Assembly (NCBI RefSeq): GCF_900106035.1
Contig: NZ_FNUC01000003.1
Span: 1,915,501 to 1,979,500, forward strand
DNA from: Jiangella alba
GTDB taxonomy: Bacteria; Actinomycetota; Actinomycetes; Jiangellales; Jiangellaceae
Length of the DNA: 64,000 nt
Direction: 5' to 3'
This document shows positions 59,247-64,000 of the stretch, piece after piece. A program made the translations under genes and the position numbers. The notes beneath the pieces were generated by a model, which did not search any database, had not been told where the DNA came from, and saw only the letters and a program-made list of their open reading frames with translations. The stretch's first letter is position 1, and each line of letters starts with the position of its first letter.

Positions 59247-59744
59247 TCAGGTCCGGGCGCGGCCGAGCTGCTCGCCCCAGCGGCGGGCGCGCTCCTCCTC
59301 GCCGTCGGCGAGCGGGCCCTCCATGCCGGTGACGAGGAAGCTGGTCGCCGCGGCGACCGGACGCAGGCCCCGGCGGCGCAGGCGCCGGCGTGCGGCGTGG
59401 GCCGCGGACCGGGGCAGGCGCGGCTTGGTGGCCTTGGTGTCGAAGGTCGCGAACGGCGTGCCGTCGGCGTCCAGGGCGGCGATCCACTCGCGGACGCCGC
59501 CGGCCTTCGACACGACCGCGCCGGGTGTCCGGTCGTGCGCGCTCCTGCGGGTGGACGCGCGGCTCATCCCGAAGGCGTGGGTGGGCCCGCCGACCACCAG
59601 CAGGTCGACGCCGGCGAGGGAGGGGCCGGCGGAACCGGCCTCGACGAGGTCGGTGGTCATGCTCAGGGCGAGGCCGCCGGCGATCGCCTCGGCGATCTTC
59701 TGGGTGTTGCCGAACATGGATTCGTAGACGACGAGTGCGCGCAT
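59247..59744 (-). CDS. Flavodoxin-family protein
   Basis: 165 residues. MRALVVYESMFGNTQKIAEA opens with the FMN phosphate loop (SMFGNTQ, residue 9), then VDLLVVGGPTHAFGMSR for the isoalloxazine loop and FATFDTKATKP in the middle. ATG 59744 follows AGGAGTG. It would carry electrons or reduce a quinone in stress. The DosR-like box lies 84 bases upstream at 59829. Confidence 0.85.
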   Translation of the reverse strand: MRALVVYESMFGNTQKIAEAIAGGLALSMTTDLVEAGSAGPSLAGVDLLVVGGPTHAFGMSRASTRRSAHDRTPGAVVSKAGGVREWIAALDADGTPFATFDTKATKPRLPRSAAHAARRRLRRRGLRPVAAATSFLVTGMEGPLADGEEERARRWGEQLGRART

Positions 59745-59828
59745 GATGGCACTCCTCTCGATCTCTGCCTGTTTCGACCCTCCGCCGGACGGCGCCGGCA
59801 CGCCAGCCCCGTTCGACCCGGTGACCCG

Positions 59829-59842
59829 GGGACCTTCGGCAC
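59829..59842. promoter_or_regulatory. DosR-like box 4
   Basis: GGGACCTTCGGCAC, 84 bases upstream of the flavodoxin start (minus) and 33 bases before the plus-strand ATG 59876. Confidence 0.45.
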
Positions 59843-59875
59843 GATCCGGCCGGAGATCAGGAGAGGGGAGGCGCC

Positions 59876-60050
59876 ATGCCGGTGACCGTCGTGAGGAATG
59901 TCGCGGTCGCCTGGTGCGAGCGCTCCGATCCGCCGTTCCGCGCGACCCTCGGCGAGCTGCTGCTGGGCCGGTTGCGGCCGCGGGTCGGTGAGGACGCGCC
60001 GGTCGGGCTGGCGGCACGGATCGTGCTTCCTCGCGGAGAGCACGTTCATG
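59876..60050 (+). pseudogene. Possible truncated gene behind DosR-like box 4
   Basis: ATG 59876 has a strong GAGAGGGGAGG ribosome site and lies 33 bases after a DosR-like box, the layout of real genes nearby. The frame begins MPVTVVRNVAVAWCERSDPP and keeps the local GC3 bias for about 55 codons (to AARIVLPRGEH), then loses it and runs into antisense of hsp20. After about 60050 coding bias is better in another frame (MAVEGVLIGSVLATPVPG). A frameshifted or truncated small gene is the best reading; no family is recognised. The rest of the 425-base gap between 59744 and 60170 holds nothing else I can support. Confidence 0.3.
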
Positions 60051-60169
60051 GCCGTCGAAGGCGTCCTGATCGGCTCGGTGCTCGCCACGCCGGTCCCTGG
60101 CGTGTCGGTGCCCGCCCGAACGGGAGCAAGGGCGGGCACGGTGACTGCTCGGTCAACGCGTCGTGGCGG

Positions 60170-60595
60170 TCATCCTCTCGTGACGGGAACGGTGTGGGAC
60201 TCGGGCGGCGTCTCGGCGATCGGGACGGTGATCTCCAGGATCCCGGCCACGTAGCGAGCCGTCGCCTTGGTGGCGTCGGCGCCCTTGGGCAGGACGGCGC
60301 TGCGGTGGAGCCGGCCGTAGCGGAACTCCGACCGGTCGGACTCCTCGCGCCGGTCCGTGCGCTCGGCGTTGATCGTCAGCCGGTCGCCGGTGATGTCGAT
60401 CGAGATGTCCTTCTCCGGATCCATGCCGGGCAGCTCGGCCCGGATGACGTACGCGTCGTCGTCCTGGTGCTCCTCCAGCCGGAACGGGCGGAGGCCGGGC
60501 GGGCCGGGCCACGCGAACGTGTTGGGCAGGTCTTCGACCCACTCGAGCAGGTCGGGAACCGTGCGGCGCAGATCGTGCCGTGGGGTGAGGCTCAT
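60170..60595 (-). CDS. Hsp20 / alpha-crystallin small heat-shock protein
   Basis: 141 residues. The crystallin domain runs about 40-130: YVIRAELPGMDPEKDISIDI, LTINAERTDRREESDRSEF and the closing GILEITVPIAE with the family's IxV-like end. Short N-terminal arm with WPGPPGLRP. An ATP-independent holdase, typical of hypoxia/dormancy regulons with universal stress proteins. The ATG at 60595 follows GAGGTGAG, and a DosR-like box lies 82-84 bases upstream. Confidence 0.92.
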   Translation of the reverse strand: MSLTPRHDLRRTVPDLLEWVEDLPNTFAWPGPPGLRPFRLEEHQDDDAYVIRAELPGMDPEKDISIDITGDRLTINAERTDRREESDRSEFRYGRLHRSAVLPKGADATKATARYVAGILEITVPIAETPPESHTVPVTRG

Positions 60596-60677
60596 GTGCT
60601 CACCTCCTCTCCGTGCTCACACCACCAGTCCACCGCTTTCCGGCGGTGACCGCGTGAGCCGTCGGTCCCATGCGGAG

Positions 60678-60691
60678 ATGACCAAGGTCCC
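60678..60691. promoter_or_regulatory. DosR-like box 5
   Basis: GGGACCTTGGTCAT on the minus strand, 82 bases before the hsp20 start and 100 bases before the DoxX gene on the other strand. Confidence 0.45.
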
Positions 60692-60791
60692 GCACCGAGA
60701 CGACGTTGGGCAGCAGCGCCGGACACCCCCGTCGCGGTGGACTGGAGTCAGCGCCGGAGAGGCCGGCGGAACTCCAGAAGGAGACGGGACG

Positions 60792-61373
60792 ATGACCACG
60801 TCCAGCAGCCACGACGCGCCGATCCGGAACCTCCCGCGTCAGCGCACCGTGCCGGTGACCACCACCGGCACCACTCACCCCGACGTTCGTCCGGTCGCGC
60901 TCCAGTACGTTCTGGGCCTGCTGCGGCTGGCTCTGGGCTGGACCTTCCTCTGGGCGTTCCTCGACAAGACGTTCGGCCTCGGCTACGCCACCCCGAGCGA
61001 GAACGCGTGGATCGACGGCGGCAGCCCCACCACCGGGTACCTGTCGGGCGTCGAGGGCCCGTTCAAGGACTTCTTCACCAACCTGGCCGGCAACACCTGG
61101 GTCGACTGGCTGTTCATGATCGGTCTGCTCGGCATCGGGCTGGCGCTGATCCTCGGCATCGGGATGCGGGTGGCGGCCGTGGCCGGTGTGCTGATGCTCG
61201 CCATGATGTACATGGCGTCGCTGCCGCTGGAGACCAACCCGTTCATGGACGAGCACCTCATCGAGGCGCTCGCGATCGTGGTGCTGGCGCTGACCTTCTC
61301 GAGCCGCTACCTCGGACTGGGGCGGCTGTGGGAACGGATCCCGTTCGTCCAGAAGAACCGCTGGCTCATCTGA
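60792..61373 (+). CDS. DoxX-family membrane protein
   Basis: 193 residues, four membrane helices: VLGLLRLALGWTFLWAFLDK near residue 38, WLFMIGLLGIGLALILGIGM, VAGVLMLAMMYMASLP and EALAIVVLALTFS. The helix-1 R-xx-xGWxFLWAFxDK pattern and ENAWIDGGSPTTGYLSG loop match DoxX/quinol-oxidase-subunit-like proteins. It may serve a respiratory or redox complex. AAGGAGACGGG precedes ATG 60792. Divergent from hsp20; both may use box 5. Terminator follows. Confidence 0.87.
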   Translation: MTTSSSHDAPIRNLPRQRTVPVTTTGTTHPDVRPVALQYVLGLLRLALGWTFLWAFLDKTFGLGYATPSENAWIDGGSPTTGYLSGVEGPFKDFFTNLAGNTWVDWLFMIGLLGIGLALILGIGMRVAAVAGVLMLAMMYMASLPLETNPFMDEHLIEALAIVVLALTFSSRYLGLGRLWERIPFVQKNRWLI

Positions 61374-61390
61374 GCCACTGATCGTTCTGC

Positions 61391-61423
61391 CCGCGCCGGG
61401 TCCCACCGAGGGGCCCGGCGCGG
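61391..61423 (+). terminator. GC-rich hairpin terminator after DoxX gene
   Basis: CCGCGCCGGG (61391-61400) pairs with CCCGGCGCGG (61414-61423); CCC/GGG extends the stem inward. No T-run. Confidence 0.65.
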
Positions 61424-61469
61424 ACCCACGTCACGAAGGGTGCTGCCGATGCAATGACACCATGGCGGC

Positions 61470-62201
61470 ATGCTGGTCGTGACGATCCGTGCCGTCGTCG
61501 TCCTCGCCGCGGCGGTGGCGACCTGGGTCCTGGTCCAGTCGCGCACCGAACGGCTCGACGACCGGCTGACGCTCGTGGTGGCGGGCGCGGCCGTGCTGGC
61601 GGTGGCGCTCAGCGCGCTGGACCGCCGGCTGCAGCGGCGCCGGCGTCGCTGGCCGGCGATCATCGAGGAGCTTTCAGGCGCCGCCGGGAAGGTCGCGCGC
61701 GAGCACGACGACGGGTCCGTGGGCGTGGTCCTGGGCCTGCTCGGCATGGCGGCCGGCGGGTGCGCGGCGGCGTTCACCGCGGCCGGCGGGCTGGAGTGGG
61801 TCGGCGCCGGCGTGGGCGTCGTGTGCGGGCTGGGCGCCTACTGGGTCCACGCCGCGAGCCGGCGCGGCCGCCGGAAGGCCGACGCGCTGCGCGACGAGAT
61901 CGTCCGGGTGCGCGGCGGCGGCACGCCGACCCGCGGGGTGGTCACCGGCACGTCCGGGGAGGGGCGCTGGCGGTACGGCGCCCCCGTCATCACCGTGTGG
62001 GCGACCATCGAGACGCCGGCCGGGACGCGGGCGGTCGTCGGCACGATCCTCCCGGAGCCGGCGCAGGTTCCGGCCGTGGGCGGGACCGTGCTGGTCTGGT
62101 ATCTCGGCGACGGCTCCGGCGAGGTCCACGTCGACGTCGATCCCGAGAGCATCCGCGAGCCCGGCGCGGCCGAGAAGTACGAGTCGTCCTCACCCAGCTG
62201 A
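61470..62201 (+). CDS. Membrane protein of unknown function
   Basis: 243 residues. Two hydrophobic pairs: residues 5-25 and 36-50 (AVVVLAAAVATWVLVQ; LTLVVAGAAVLAVALSAL), and 85-125 (VVLGLLGMAAGGCAAAFTAA; GAGVGVVCGLGAYWV). The C-terminal 100 residues form a soluble beta-rich part (TRGVVTGTSGEGRWRYGAPV, then PAVGGTVLVWYLGDGSG) like DUF3592-type domains. ATG 61470 has no strong ribosome site. Overlaps the convergent GH3 gene by 12 bases. No known function. Confidence 0.6.
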   Translation: MLVVTIRAVVVLAAAVATWVLVQSRTERLDDRLTLVVAGAAVLAVALSALDRRLQRRRRRWPAIIEELSGAAGKVAREHDDGSVGVVLGLLGMAAGGCAAAFTAAGGLEWVGAGVGVVCGLGAYWVHAASRRGRRKADALRDEIVRVRGGGTPTRGVVTGTSGEGRWRYGAPVITVWATIETPAGTRAVVGTILPEPAQVPAVGGTVLVWYLGDGSGEVHVDVDPESIREPGAAEKYESSSPS

Positions 62202-64000
62202 ACCGGGCATCGTCACCTCGGCGCGCAGCGGGAGGTCCGCCACGTTCGCGCCGGCGTGGATGGTGAAGGTGCCCGGCTCGGTGCGCCAGCCGCCGTCCCA
62301 GTGGGCGAACGACCGCGGCCGGAGCTCGATGCGGGCGGCCGCGGTGGCGCCGGGGGCGGCGCGGACGACGGCGAAGCCGGCCAGCCAGCGGGCCGGGCGG
62401 TCGACGGCGCTGCCGGGTCGCGAGAGGTAGACCTGGACGACGTGCTTGCCGGGCCGCGTCCCGGTGTTGCGGACGCGGACGGTGACGTCGTGGCCGTCGA
62501 CGGCGAGGTGGTCGAACGACCAGGTCGTGTAGCCCAGGCCGTGTCCGAACGGGTACGCGGGCTCGGCGTCGGTCCGCAGCCAGGCCCGGTGGCCGACGTG
62601 GATGCCCTCGTCGTAGCGGAGCACGCCGCCGGCCGGCGCGGTGGCCAGCACCGGCACGTCGGCCTCGGTGGCCGGCCAGGTCGTCGGCAGCCGCCCGCCC
62701 GGCTCGGCCAGCCCGAGCAGCACGTCGGCCAGCGCGTGGCCGAGCTCCTGCCCGCCGAACCAGGTGAGCAGCACCGCGGCCACGTCTGAGCGCCACGGCA
62801 GCAGCACCGGCGCCCCCGCGTTCACGGCGACGACGGTGTGCGGGTTGGCCGCGGCGACCGCGCGCACCAGCTCGTCCTGCCGTCCGGGCAGCGCCAGCGT
62901 GGACCGGTCGAAGCTCTCGCTCTCCATGTCCGGCGTGGTCCCGACGACGACGAGGACGGCGTCGGCGTCGCGGGCGGCGGCCACCGCGGCCGCCAGTTCG
63001 TCGTCGGGCGACGACGTGGCGAGGTCGGTCCCCACCACGAGCGTCGCCGCGGTGTGGCCGGCGCCCGGCTCGGGCGGCTGGGGGAGGTCGAGCCGGACGG
63101 CGATCCGGACCGGCCGGCCGGCGGCGAACTCGACCGGTGCGCTGGCCACCGGCGGCGACACCAGGCCCCCGGCGAACGAGGTGCCGTCGTGGTCCAGCAC
63201 GGTGTCGATGACGTCGGCGCCGTCGACGCTCAGCCGGACCCGCCCGGCCGCCGCGACCCCCAGCCGGACCGGGCCGTCGTCGCCGGGCCGGTGGATCGTG
63301 GCCAGTTCGATGGAGGCCGCGCCGGCCAGCCGCTTCGAGCCGATGCGGGTGAGGTCGGCCGAGCGGTGCCGCTCGGAGCGCAGGACGGCGCCGTCGGCCG
63401 CCCGGATCACCAGCCGCACCCCCGGGGATCCGGTCTCCGGATCGGTGAGGCCGGGCGGGGGGAGCGGGACGAGGCCACGCTGCACCTGGGCGCCGAGCGA
63501 CCACCGCACGTCGACGCCCGGCATCGCGGCGCGCAGCCCGTCGAGCGGCGACACCACGTGCTCGGGCTGCACGTACGCGCTGCCGCCGCCCTGTGTCCGC
63601 GCCAGCACGGCGCTCTGTCCGATGACCGCCACCGACCGCAGCCGGGCCGGGTTCCAGGGCAGCTCGTCCTGGTTGCGGACGAGCACCATCCCGGCGGCCG
63701 CCGCCTCGCGGGCCAGGCCCGGCCCGTCGACCGGCGGCGGCACGACGGCGCCCGCGCCGACGCCGTCCAGCGCTCCGACCCGCTCCGCCAGCCGGAGCAG
63801 CCGCCGCACCTTCTCGTCGACCGCCGCCTCCGGCACCTCACCGGCCCGCACCGCCTTGACCAGCGCGTCGCCCCACGGCCCGGACGGCCCGGGCATCACG
63901 AGGTCCAGCCGGGCCCGTCCGGCCGCGGCCGTGGTCCGTGCCGCGCCCCAGTCCGAGACGACGACGCCGTCGAAGCCCCATTCGTCGCACAGCGGCGACG
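62190..64000 (-). CDS. Glycoside hydrolase family 3 (beta-glucosidase-type), N-terminus outside window
   Basis: About 600 residues visible; the start is beyond the right edge. CDEWGFDGVVVSDWGAARTT at the edge contains the nucleophile Asp (SDW) of GH3. The GH3_C domain follows (MVLVRNQDELPWNPARLRSV; AVNAGAPVLLPWRSDVAAV). A PA14-like insert lies between (SIELATIHRPGDDGPVRLGV), and the end is a fibronectin-III-like domain (TWSFDHLAVDGHDVTVRVRN; QVYLSRPGSAVDRP). The acid/base Glu may be in TPDMESESFDRS. An exo-beta-glycosidase, without visible link to the stress island. Confidence 0.9.
   Translation of the reverse strand, partial: SPLCDEWGFDGVVVSDWGAARTTAAAGRARLDLVMPGPSGPWGDALVKAVRAGEVPEAAVDEKVRRLLRLAERVGALDGVGAGAVVPPPVDGPGLAREAAAAGMVLVRNQDELPWNPARLRSVAVIGQSAVLARTQGGGSAYVQPEHVVSPLDGLRAAMPGVDVRWSLGAQVQRGLVPLPPPGLTDPETGSPGVRLVIRAADGAVLRSERHRSADLTRIGSKRLAGAASIELATIHRPGDDGPVRLGVAAAGRVRLSVDGADVIDTVLDHDGTSFAGGLVSPPVASAPVEFAAGRPVRIAVRLDLPQPPEPGAGHTAATLVVGTDLATSSPDDELAAAVAAARDADAVLVVVGTTPDMESESFDRSTLALPGRQDELVRAVAAANPHTVVAVNAGAPVLLPWRSDVAAVLLTWFGGQELGHALADVLLGLAEPGGRLPTTWPATEADVPVLATAPAGGVLRYDEGIHVGHRAWLRTDAEPAYPFGHGLGYTTWSFDHLAVDGHDVTVRVRNTGTRPGKHVVQVYLSRPGSAVDRPARWLAGFAVVRAAPGATAAARIELRPRSFAHWDGGWRTEPGTFTIHAGANVADLPLRAEVTMPGSAG

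Overview
The window is very GC-rich (third codon positions almost always G or C), tightly packed, and uses many GTG/TTG starts and 4-base ATGA/GTGA overlaps. Mycothiol-world arsenic genes, F420-type luciferase-like enzymes, universal stress proteins and TANNNT-type -10 boxes all point to an actinobacterium of soil type. The genus cannot be fixed from the sequence alone. No rRNA, tRNA, CRISPR array, insertion sequence or phage gene was seen.

Region A (1-20.7 kb) is a catabolic locus. A first run (SDR, two Gfo/Idh/MocA dehydrogenases, RidA) is followed by a 13-kb operon: DapA-type aldolase, a cytoplasmic and a secreted sialidase-fold protein, a complete peptide-type ABC importer, a PLP lyase, an AstE/AspA-type deacylase, an IclR regulator and a RraA-type aldolase. 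It ends at a strong terminator. A third run holds a GSAM-like aminotransferase, an M81/MlrC-like metallopeptidase, an SDR and a second IclR regulator. The promoters of runs two and three carry the same GTTC-N9-GAAC palindrome just downstream of the predicted start site, so they look co-regulated by one or both IclR proteins. The substrate looks like an amino-sugar or acylated/peptidyl conjugate, but this is inference.

Region B (20.7-36.2 kb) is mainly arsenic/metalloid defence: a GntR-TauE pair, an ArsR-GNAT (ArsN-like) fusion diverging from a Cys-tailed flavoprotein across three identical-pattern operators, a FAD monooxygenase, ArsC, an ArsR-ArsC fusion, an aquaglyceroporin, a CoA-disulfide-reductase-like enzyme, TauE, an MFS exporter, ArsO and another ArsR. 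An ECF-type sigma factor with a SnoaL domain and a RibD/DHFR-like protein lie between these and a last ArsR. That ArsR diverges from two Cys-rich small proteins, one only 17 residues long with six cysteines. A degraded ankyrin gene sits at about 29.7-30.1 kb.

Region C (36.2-51.4 kb) is a second catabolic regulon: a DUF1932-type dehydrogenase, a second complete peptide-type ABC importer, a GntR/FCD regulator, then LLM oxidoreductase, three tandem DUF3830 cyclophilin-like proteins, an F420-type LLM enzyme, a ThDP enzyme, an aldehyde dehydrogenase and a TcuA-like flavoprotein. Four promoters in it share a GYATAC-N4-GTATGC operator. This assembly is the best candidate for an undescribed pathway.

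Region D (51.4-61.4 kb) is a redox/dormancy-type stress island. A CstR-like regulator, DUF302, thioredoxin and an AhpD-like protein diverge from a zinc-ribbon-like small protein across a C6G6 operator. Then come universal stress proteins, PPOX proteins, a PIG-L protein, flavodoxin, Hsp20 and a DoxX protein, preceded by repeated GGGACCTTSGGYCC boxes like those of DosR/DevR regulons. The window ends with a membrane protein and the C-terminal two thirds of a GH3 beta-glucosidase.
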